A DNA stretch of 64,000 nt from Rhizobium nepotum 39/7 (GTDB taxonomy: Bacteria; Pseudomonadota; Alphaproteobacteria; Rhizobiales; Rhizobiaceae): NCBI RefSeq assembly GCF_000949865.1, contig NZ_JWJH01000014.1, positions 1 through 64,000 of the forward strand. The letters are read 5' to 3'. A program made the translations under genes and the position numbers. Below, piece after piece: positions 57,492-64,000 of the stretch (the stretch's first letter is position 1; each line of letters opens with the position of its first letter). The notes under the pieces are model-generated. The model worked only from the letters and a program-made list of their open reading frames with translations. It had not been told where the DNA came from and made no database searches.

Positions 57492-58853
57492 TTACTTCAG
57501 GCCGTCCCAGGCCTTCTGGATATCGGCGGCGACCTGATCTGCGGCCTTGCCGCCGACGAAATCGATCATGCCGGTCCAGAATGCACCGGCACCGATCTTG
57601 CCCGGCATCAGGTCGGAACCATCAAAGCCGAAGGTCGTTGCGGAGGTGAGGATTTCACCCTGGCGCTTCATCTGCTCGTTGGCATAGGCATCGACATTCA
57701 CACCCTTATACGGCGTCAGGAAGCTGGACTGCGCCATCCACACTTCATGGGCGATCGGGGTTTTCAGGAAGTCGACGAAAGCCTTGGCGGCAGGTGCTTC
57801 CTTGGTGACGGTGACCAGCGTGCCAGCGCCCAGAACCGGCTTGCCGAGTTCAGGCTTCGCGGCATAGGCCGGCATGTAGAAGAAATCCACATCCGTGCCG
57901 ACCTTGGTACCATCAGGGAAGAAGGACGGCACGAAAGACGCCTGATGGTGCAGGTAGCACTTCGGCGGAATGTCGAAGAGGCCCTTGGGGCTGTCGCGAA
58001 AGTCGGTGGAGGCCACAGCCGCAACGCCGCCGCTGACGTATTTTTCGTTCTTGGCGAATTTGCCGAACTCGTTGATTGCCGCAACCACGGCCGGATCGGT
58101 GAACTTCACCTCGTTCGTCGTCCATTTCTGGTAGACGTCAAGCGGCTGCGTGCGCAGCATCAGGTCTTCCACCCAGTCCGTCGCCGGCCAGCCGGTAGCG
58201 CCGCCGGAACCGAGGCCGATGCACCAGGGCGTGCCGCCATCGGCAACGATCTGGTCCGTCAGTTTGAACAGGTCTTCCATGCTCTCGGGCACTTTATAGC
58301 CCGCTTCCTCGAAGTTCTCAGGCACGTACCAGACGAGCGACTTCACGTCGGCCTTGAAGGGAAATGCAAAGTAAGCCTTGTTGCCGTCCTTGCCCTTGTA
58401 GCTGCCGAGATCGACCCAGGACTGGCCGGCGCCGTAATTGTCCTTGACCCAATTGGCGGTCTCATCGCCGAGCGGCACCAGAAAACCCTTGGCGGCGAGA
58501 TCGGCCAGAAGGCCGGGCTGCGGCAGGATTGCGATATTGGGCGGCGAACCGGCCTGCGTGTCGATGACGATCTGCTGCTCGTAATTTTCCGACGAGGAGT
58601 AACGGACATTCACGCCGGACGCATCGGAGAAATAGGCCAGCACCGTCTGGAACAGCGCCTCATCCTCACCGCGCCAGGGCCCGAAAATCGTCAGCGTCTG
58701 ACCCTTGAGGTCGGCATGAGCCGCCTTGAAGTCCTCGTAGCTTTTCCAGTTGAACTTGGCGTCCTCACCCGGCGCGAATTTCAGATCGGCAGCAAAGGCC
58801 GCACCCGACAGCAGCACTATCGAGGCCGCCGTCGCCAAAAAGGTCTTCTGCAT
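57492..58853 (-). CDS. aglE: Alpha-glucoside periplasmic binding protein AglE
   Basis: This 453-aa solute-binding protein has a clear Sec signal (MQKTFLATAASIVLLSGAAF then AAD). The mature protein begins LKFAPGEDAKFNWKSYEDFK and has the family 1 motif TLTIFGPWRGEDEALFQTVL. It is the first gene of aglEFGAK. The gene is divergent from aglR, and an AglR operator lies about 50 bases upstream of its start. Confidence 0.94.
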   Translation of the reverse strand: MQKTFLATAASIVLLSGAAFAADLKFAPGEDAKFNWKSYEDFKAAHADLKGQTLTIFGPWRGEDEALFQTVLAYFSDASGVNVRYSSSENYEQQIVIDTQAGSPPNIAILPQPGLLADLAAKGFLVPLGDETANWVKDNYGAGQSWVDLGSYKGKDGNKAYFAFPFKADVKSLVWYVPENFEEAGYKVPESMEDLFKLTDQIVADGGTPWCIGLGSGGATGWPATDWVEDLMLRTQPLDVYQKWTTNEVKFTDPAVVAAINEFGKFAKNEKYVSGGVAAVASTDFRDSPKGLFDIPPKCYLHHQASFVPSFFPDGTKVGTDVDFFYMPAYAAKPELGKPVLGAGTLVTVTKEAPAAKAFVDFLKTPIAHEVWMAQSSFLTPYKGVNVDAYANEQMKRQGEILTSATTFGFDGSDLMPGKIGAGAFWTGMIDFVGGKAADQVAADIQKAWDGLK

Positions 58854-58901
58854 GTGATTTACCTCCCATCACATAAACGGCTCAAAGCACCCCCCATAAA
58901 T

Positions 58902-58913
58902 CAAAGCGCTTTG
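58902..58913. promoter_or_regulatory. LacI-type operator upstream of aglE
   Basis: CAAAGCGCTTTG is a perfect 12-base palindrome with the central CG of LacI-family operators, 49 bases upstream of the aglE start. A second copy lies near aglR. Confidence 0.75.
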
Positions 58914-59059
58914 GCTGCCTATTCATCTCATTGACATCGAGAGAGAGTCAAGAGGCTCTTTCGCTGGACCTCCTGCACCGGCTTGCGAATAGTCATATTT
59001 ATTTAGAAAGGCGGCTATCGTTTTCGATTGAGAAAATCAGCGCGCACTGGTAAAAATCT

Positions 59060-59069
59060 AAAGCGCTTT
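59060..59069. promoter_or_regulatory. LacI-type operator upstream of aglR
   Basis: AAAGCGCTTT repeats the core of the operator at 58902, 60 bases upstream of the aglR start and 157 bases from the first site. The spacing would allow AglR to autoregulate and to loop the DNA. Confidence 0.7.
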
Positions 59070-59128
59070 GGGAGCTGAGGAGAGGCTTTTGCTTTTCCCG
59101 ATGCGCATGCACGGAGGAAATTAGAGAC

Positions 59129-60154
59129 ATGAACCTGAAACAGTTGTCGCAACTGCTGGGGATTTCGCAGACGACCATCAGCAGGGCGCTCAACGGATAT
59201 CCCGAGGTCAACGCCGAAACGCGCCGTCGTGTCATGGAAGCCGCCGAAAAGACGGGCTATCGCCCGAATGCAGCGGCACAGCGGCTGGCGACCGGCAAGG
59301 TCGGCTCCATCGGCCTTGTCATGCCGATCGGCGAGCACCATCGGTCCGATGTGCATTTCGGCGAATTCCTGAGCGGTCTCGGCGAAGAAGCGTCCCGCAG
59401 CGGATTTCATCTCGTCATCATGCCCACGGAGCCGGAGAAGGAACAGGAAGCCCTGCGCGGGCTGGCGGCCAGCGGCAGCGTCGATGGTATTTATCTCGCC
59501 TATATGAAAAAGAACGACGCCCGTATCGCCATGATGCAGTCGCTCTCGTTGCCCTTCCTCGTCCATGGCCGCTCCTTTGGCGTGGAAGAGGACTATCCTT
59601 ATCTCGACGTGGACAATGAGGGCGCCTTTCGCGACGCGACCCTGCTGCTGCTCCAGCTCGGCCACAAGCGGATCGGGCTTCTGAACGGCCCCGAAGGTTA
59701 CGACTTCACCTTCCGGCGCTGTCTCGGGGTGCAAAAAGCGCTGGCGGCAAACGGCCTGACATTGCGTGCGGAAAACACAAGACACGGCAGCATGACCGAC
59801 GAGGAGGGTTATCTCGGCATGGAGGCGCTGCTGTCACAGCCGGAAAGGCCGACCGCCATCGTTTGCGCCAGTACAGCACTAGCACTCGGCGTCATCCGCT
59901 CGCTCAACCAGCGCGGCTTGAAACCAGGCAAGGATATTTCGCTGATCGCCCATGACGACGTGCTGCCGCTGCTGAAGCCCGACAATTTTTCCGTGCCGCT
60001 CACCACCACCCGCTCATCGCTCAGGGCGGCGGGCGTACGCGTGGGGCAACGCCTGATCAACCGGATCAAGTTCAACCAGACAGAACCCCAACAGGAACTG
60101 TGGAAGGCGGAACTTGTGGTCCGCGCCTCGACAGGGCCCGCACCGAAAGAGTAG
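59129..60154 (+). CDS. aglR: LacI-family repressor AglR
   Basis: This 341-aa LacI/GalR-family regulator starts with a helix-turn-helix (MNLKQLSQLLGISQTTISRA followed by LNGYPEVNAETRRRVMEAAE), the hinge RPNAAAQRLATGK and a periplasmic-binding-protein-like sensor domain. It is divergent from aglE with two palindromic operators between. It most likely represses the agl operon in the absence of alpha-glucosides. Confidence 0.94.
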   Translation: MNLKQLSQLLGISQTTISRALNGYPEVNAETRRRVMEAAEKTGYRPNAAAQRLATGKVGSIGLVMPIGEHHRSDVHFGEFLSGLGEEASRSGFHLVIMPTEPEKEQEALRGLAASGSVDGIYLAYMKKNDARIAMMQSLSLPFLVHGRSFGVEEDYPYLDVDNEGAFRDATLLLLQLGHKRIGLLNGPEGYDFTFRRCLGVQKALAANGLTLRAENTRHGSMTDEEGYLGMEALLSQPERPTAIVCASTALALGVIRSLNQRGLKPGKDISLIAHDDVLPLLKPDNFSVPLTTTRSSLRAAGVRVGQRLINRIKFNQTEPQQELWKAELVVRASTGPAPKE

Positions 60155-60160
60155 CCGGCT

Positions 60161-61060
60161 TCAGAATTTCGGCGCGGTCTGCCCGAGCGCACGATAGGCG
60201 GCGATGACGGTGTTGGCCATCAGCATCGCGATCGTCATCGGACCGACACCACCGGGAACGGGCGTAATGGCGGCGGCAACCGCGCTTGCCTCGTCAAAGG
60301 CGACGTCACCAACCAGCTTCGACTTGCCTTCACCCTTTTCCGGTGCGGGAATGCGGTTGATGCCGACATCGATGACCGTCGCGCCGGGTTTTACCCAATC
60401 GCCTTTCACCATCGCCGCGCGGCCGACCGCCGCCACGAGAATATCCGCCGTCTTGCAGACGGTGGCGAGATCCTTGGTGCGCGAATGCGCCATCGTCACC
60501 GTGGCATTGGCATTCAGCAGAAGCTGGCCCATCGGTTTGCCGAACAGGTTCGAGCGGCCGATGACAACGGCATTGAGACCCGAAAGATCATCGCCGTGAA
60601 TGCCGCGCACCAGAAGCATGGCGCCGGCGGGTGTGCAGGAGATGAGACCGGTGGCAAGATCGCCGGTCGCCAGCTTGCCGGCGTTCAGCACGCTCAGGCC
60701 ATCCACATCCTTCTCAGGCAGGATCGACTGAATGATCTCGTCGGAATTGAAGTGTTTCGGCAAAGGCAGCTGCACCAGAATGCCGTGGATGGACGCATCG
60801 GCGTTCAAGTCGCCAACCAGCTTCAGCAGTTGATCTTGCGTCGTTTCTTCCGGCAGCGTGTGCTGAACGGAATTGAAGCCGCATTGCTTGGCCGTCTTGC
60901 TTTTGGAGTTCACGTAAGCGTGGCTGGCCGGATCGTTGCCGACAATGACAACCGCGAGACCGGGCTTCACGCCCCGTTCCGCCTCAAGCGTTTCTGCCGA
61001 TTTGCGGACCGCCTCCGTTACCGAAGCCGCCTTCGCCTTCCCGTCAATCACAACTGCCAT
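60161..61060 (-). CDS. folD: Bifunctional methylene-THF dehydrogenase / methenyl-THF cyclohydrolase
   Basis: From ATG 61060 (299 aa, AGGAGCAGGACGC upstream) FolD interconverts methylene-, methenyl- and formyl-tetrahydrofolate. It has the catalytic Tyr/Lys region [16 protein letters not shown], the QLPLPKH motif, [18 protein letters not shown] (NADP binding) and the C-terminal [18 protein letters not shown]. It is convergent with aglR, with 6 bases between stops. Confidence 0.97.
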   Translation of the reverse strand: MAVVIDGKAKAASVTEAVRKSAETLEAERGVKPGLAVVIVGNDPASHAYVNSKSKTAKQCGFNSVQHTLPEETTQDQLLKLVGDLNADASIHGILVQLPLPKHFNSDEIIQSILPEKDVDGLSVLNAGKLATGDLATGLISCTPAGAMLLVRGIHGDDLSGLNAVVIGRSNLFGKPMGQLLLNANATVTMAHSRTKDLATVCKTADILVAAVGRAAMVKGDWVKPGATVIDVGINRIPAPEKGEGKSKLVGDVAFDEASAVAAAITPVPGGVGPMTIAMLMANTVIAAYRALGQTAPKF

Positions 61061-61137
61061 GCGTCCTGCTCCTGCTGGGTTACGTTGGCCCCGTATGGTG
61101 CCGACTTTGCAGGAATGCAAGCAAAAACACAGCGTCG

Positions 61138-62883
61138 TCAGGCAGTTTTACGGTAGTCTTCGTAGTGCTCGGCGTAATCGGCGAGACGCTCCCTCACGAG
61201 CGCCAACTCGCGTCTTAATTCCGCCAATTCCTCGGCCTCGGCCTGCTCGTGGTCGAAGTGTCCTGCAAGGGCTTCATTGATCAAGGGCGGAAGCTCGGAT
61301 GACGTTTGAGCAGCATTCCTGAGGCTGCGGTTGCCCATAAGCACCTGCCGAACGCGCTCGTCCAGCGGCATGTCTCCGGCATCATTTGCCGCCTCGGCAT
61401 AATAATCGGCGAACTCATTCTCCGGACCGAAATCGCTGCTTGCGGCCATTTCCTCCAGATCATGGAACACATCCGGCTCGATCTGCTCGAATTCGGAGAA
61501 CTGCGGAGACTGTGCCAGATCTTCCTCGAAGAGAGAGGCGGCTTCCTCTTCCTCGTCATGACGGCGATAGCTCAGAAGATAAAGGCTGCCAAGCAGGCCG
61601 ATCAACGCGCCACCACCCGCCATCATCGCGGCCTGCGTCAGATCGCGCGACAATTGTCCCGGTCCGGCCTTCCTGGTGAGGCGGGTTTCAACGGTAGGCG
61701 TGGTGGATGAGGACAGATCGCGGCGCTCGCTCGCCTCCAGATAGGCATTTCGCGCCGTTTCCAATTCACCCTGCAATCTGGAGAATTCACCGGGAGTGAC
61801 ACCAAGGTCATTCAGGCGATCAAGGTGTTTCTTGCGCTCACCATTTTCGGTCGCGATCTCCTGAACCACACGTTTTTCATCCGCCCGCAAGCTGTCCACC
61901 AACTGGCGGAGTGCGGGGGCTGCAAGCGCCTGCACGGCATCCACCGCATTCTGGGCGGCGATGCGGCGGGGATGTTTCGGGCCGTAATCGACCGAAACCC
62001 CGGCAAGCGCCATGCTGGCGCTCGCATGTCTTTGCCTGATGTCCTCAAGCACTGAAAAAGCCGCGCCGGCCGGCAAAGGTTTCGACAACACGTCATTCGG
62101 CTTGAGGGCGGAGGCCACCGCCAGGTCCGTCTGAAGCGATTGCTGCTGCTGGGTCGTCCCCGCAAGGCTGTCATCTACGTCGCGCAATTGCTGTTCGAGC
62201 TGCTGCACTTCCGACAGCACGGCATCATTGTGGCGCATCTGGAATCCGTTCAGCGCGGCTTCCGCTTCATCCAGCCGGGTCCGTGCCCTCTCCGTCTCGC
62301 GCATGGCGGGCGTCATGGTGCCGGCCTTGCCATCCGCCATAACGCGCATCGAAAGATAATCTGTAAGCCGCATCGCGGCTTCCGGCGTTGCGGCCTTCGA
62401 GCTTACGACCAGCGTATTCTCATCCGGCGTCAGCTCCAGCCGGATCGCCTCGCCGACCGCACCATTAAGTGCTTCGCGCGGGGAAAGCGACCGTGTGTCC
62501 GCCCCCGTCAAAAGGTCGAGAAGCAGGCCGAGTTCACCCTGATTGCGAACGCCAACCATGTCGGCGGGCTTCAATTTGAGGTCGCCCGTTACCCGGTCGA
62601 GCCCAGCAGGTGAAAGCAGGGTGCGTCGGGCCATCGCAAGAAAGCGGGCAGCATCGGGTGCATCGTAGCCGGTCTGCGTGACCTCGACATGCGCTTGCGA
62701 AACATATCCGCGAAAACCGGAATCGATGAGCAGGAGAGGAAGTGCAGCGCCCGCAACGGTGGCCGCGGCGACACAACCGGCCGTCAGAAGCCGCAGACAA
62801 TGTTTGCGCCATTGCGATACAGGCACGGCGGCGCCATCCTCATCGGGGCGCGTCGCCATCATATCCGGATTGTGATCAACCAT
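61138..62883 (-). CDS. Wzz/GumC-like polysaccharide chain-length/co-polymerase protein
   Basis: This 581-aa protein has two membrane helices (about residues 33-53, and about 412-436), enclosing a periplasmic region with a Wzz start ([20 protein letters not shown]) and a long coiled coil (about 195-400), as in exopolysaccharide co-polymerases. The cytoplasmic tail of about 140 residues is very acidic ([20 protein letters not shown]) and has no Walker motif, so it lacks the tyrosine kinase of BY-kinase relatives. It lies downstream of a WecG/TagA/CpsF-like gene in the same orientation. The polysaccharide it serves is unknown. Confidence 0.82.
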   Translation of the reverse strand: MVDHNPDMMATRPDEDGAAVPVSQWRKHCLRLLTAGCVAAATVAGAALPLLLIDSGFRGYVSQAHVEVTQTGYDAPDAARFLAMARRTLLSPAGLDRVTGDLKLKPADMVGVRNQGELGLLLDLLTGADTRSLSPREALNGAVGEAIRLELTPDENTLVVSSKAATPEAAMRLTDYLSMRVMADGKAGTMTPAMRETERARTRLDEAEAALNGFQMRHNDAVLSEVQQLEQQLRDVDDSLAGTTQQQQSLQTDLAVASALKPNDVLSKPLPAGAAFSVLEDIRQRHASASMALAGVSVDYGPKHPRRIAAQNAVDAVQALAAPALRQLVDSLRADEKRVVQEIATENGERKKHLDRLNDLGVTPGEFSRLQGELETARNAYLEASERRDLSSSTTPTVETRLTRKAGPGQLSRDLTQAAMMAGGGALIGLLGSLYLLSYRRHDEEEEAASLFEEDLAQSPQFSEFEQIEPDVFHDLEEMAASSDFGPENEFADYYAEAANDAGDMPLDERVRQVLMGNRSLRNAAQTSSELPPLINEALAGHFDHEQAEAEELAELRRELALVRERLADYAEHYEDYRKTA

Positions 62884-63000
62884 CTGAAGCCGTCTGCCAC
62901 GCTCGGCGCCGCCCGCATCAGGCGGCTTTCAAAACCTTACGGGAGGTTAAAGGATCATGGCAAACAAATGGTTAACGCGGAACCTGCGGGGAGGCCGGTC

Positions 63001-63675
63001 TCAACTCTTGCCGGCGGCGATATGCCAGGGTTCGGCGCAGAGACTGTAAAGCCAGCTCATATGCAGCTTGCGGAAGATTTCCGGCATGCCGGCCACTTCG
63101 GACGCCAGCACCTTGAACAAGGGGCCGACTGCGATGACGACACGCGCATCGCTGCGGTTGATGCTGCGATGCAGCCATTTCTCCTGGTTTTCCCCAAGCA
63201 TGCCCGCCAGCACGACATCCACCTTCACACCAGACGCATTTGGGTTCAGCATCACGAAATCATGCCAGGGCGCGTGCGCGCGCAGTCTGGCAAGGACCTC
63301 TCCGGCCTGTGCCGCATCATCTCCGGCAATGCCGATACGTTTCGGCACCGCCATATAGGTCAGAAGCGCCATGACGAAGGCAACACCATCGATGGTGACG
63401 GGCAGAGGCTTACCATGTTCGGCGCGTGCCGCCGCATTCATCGCCCTGCCCTGCGGCAGAAGCAGGCAACTTTCCAGAATCTGCCGGTAGACGGCATCCT
63501 TGAGAGACAGCCTGGCATTCTGGATGGTGAGAAACGAGAGCATGGTGTGGCCTTCGCAAGCCGAGGCCCGGCCGCTCACCATTTCCAGCGCAGCGTTCCA
63601 GTCCAGATCACAGACGCGCAGTCCATGAATGCTCCGTTGCAATCCCGGCCGCGCAAAACTTGCCGCGAAATTCAT
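63001..63675 (-). CDS. WecG/TagA/CpsF-family glycosyltransferase-like protein
   Basis: From ATG 63675 (224 aa, GGGGGTTGGC upstream) the protein shows the family order: a central LLLPQGRAMNAAARAEHG, IGIAGDDAAQAGEVLARLRA, DVVLAGMLGENQEKWLHRSI (the PxQE-type motif) and the C-terminal VIAVGPLFKVLASEVAGMPE and WLYSLCAEPWHI. The usual Asp-Gly of the central motif reads Gln-Gly, so activity as a standard N-acetylmannosaminyl-type transferase is uncertain. The start of a Wzz-like gene lies 117 bases downstream, suggesting polysaccharide assembly. Confidence 0.78.
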   Translation of the reverse strand: MNFAASFARPGLQRSIHGLRVCDLDWNAALEMVSGRASACEGHTMLSFLTIQNARLSLKDAVYRQILESCLLLPQGRAMNAAARAEHGKPLPVTIDGVAFVMALLTYMAVPKRIGIAGDDAAQAGEVLARLRAHAPWHDFVMLNPNASGVKVDVVLAGMLGENQEKWLHRSINRSDARVVIAVGPLFKVLASEVAGMPEIFRKLHMSWLYSLCAEPWHIAAGKS

Positions 63676-63854
63676 GCCAACCCCCAAATGCCAGACCCCG
63701 CCGCCAATCCGGCGCAAGGTCTGCGAGATGGCGGTTCATGGGTCTGTTTATACAGGTGCTGGTTGAAGTTACCTTGAAAGCAACCGCTCGAATGCTTCGG
63801 GAAATAGAAAGGGACGATTAACCAGGCCGGTGGCCTGCACCACGTCCTGCGACA

Positions 63855-64000
63855 TCAGTGGCTCGGGGCCGCTTCTTTTCCGGCGTCGGTTTTCTCACCT
63901 TCGACGATCTTGACCGAATGGGGCGAGCCGTTGCCCTTTTGCTCGCGAATGTCGGCTTTCGACAGATAATCGAGCTGTTCGATCAGCACGTCCTCGACCA
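63855..64000 (-). CDS. 3' end of an unidentified gene (partial)
   Basis: The last 48 codons of a minus-strand frame that continues beyond the window read VEDVLIEQLDYLSKADIREQ, then KGNGSPHSVKIVEGEKTDAG, ending KEAAPSH and TGA. It looks coding, with a Lys/Glu/Ala-rich tail. I cannot assign a family from this fragment. Confidence 0.6.
   Translation of the reverse strand, partial: VEDVLIEQLDYLSKADIREQKGNGSPHSVKIVEGEKTDAGKEAAPSH

Overview
This 64 kb window reads as ordinary chromosomal DNA of a Rhizobiaceae bacterium, most likely Agrobacterium/Rhizobium. The evidence is GC-rich alphaproteobacterial codon use, an aglR-aglEFGAK alpha-glucoside locus, a complete zwf-pgl-edd Entner-Doudoroff operon, a PdhS/PleC/DivJ-type cell-cycle kinase, a tRNA-His of the special alphaproteobacterial type (no G-1, U72, A73), and rhizobial-style intergenic palindromes. 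There is no prophage, IS element, CRISPR array or integrative island. Genes are dense on both strands.

Layout. (1) 0-8 kb, minus strand: glyS, a DUF2207 membrane protein, an EPSP-synthase-like AroA, LemA, a small exported protein, then glyQ, so the two glycyl-tRNA synthetase subunit genes are separated by four genes. (2) 8-16 kb: acyltransferase, SppA-like protease with a small membrane protein, a TrmN6-like methyltransferase with a DUF2007 protein, then on the plus strand a long-chain prenyl diphosphate synthase, a TPR protein, ispE and moaB, followed by a large intergenic palindrome. (3) 16-24 kb: Tat-exported dienelactone hydrolase-like protein, MAPEG protein, guaB, Tat-exported metallo-beta-lactamase-fold protein, MFS transporter, and a translationally coupled rlmE/ppx pair. 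(4) 24.5-31 kb: tRNA-His, a 1263-aa PAS sensor kinase preceded by a perfect CtrA box, and an orphan two-domain iron-type ABC permease. (5) 31-45 kb: a potFGHI polyamine importer, an XRE/ScfR-type regulator divergent from aceA, small unknown proteins, a LysR regulator, an HI0933-family flavoprotein, and a puuA/puuB-like putrescine degradation pair. (6) 45-52 kb: zwf-pgl-edd, a Tat-exported metallophosphoesterase, a ParD/ParE module whose toxin gene carries a one-base frameshift, and a PilZ-like protein. (7) 52-60 kb: agl operon with divergent LacI-family aglR and two palindromic operators. (8) 60-64 kb: folD, a Wzz/GumC-like chain-length protein, a divergent WecG/TagA/CpsF-family protein and the 3' end of one more gene.

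Functionally the window joins uptake and catabolism: polyamine import (pot) with gamma-glutamyl-putrescine degradation (puu), alpha-glucoside import and hydrolysis (agl) feeding glucose to zwf-pgl-edd, and acetate/short-chain fatty acid use (aceA and its regulator). I did not find a clear new defence or mobile system. The best leads are the CtrA box before the kinase, the frameshifted ParE, the EPSP synthase inserted between lemA and its usual DUF2207 partner, the basic extension on Ppx, a convergent intergenic region carrying a second CtrA-like site with promoter and terminator signals, and several small uncharacterised proteins.
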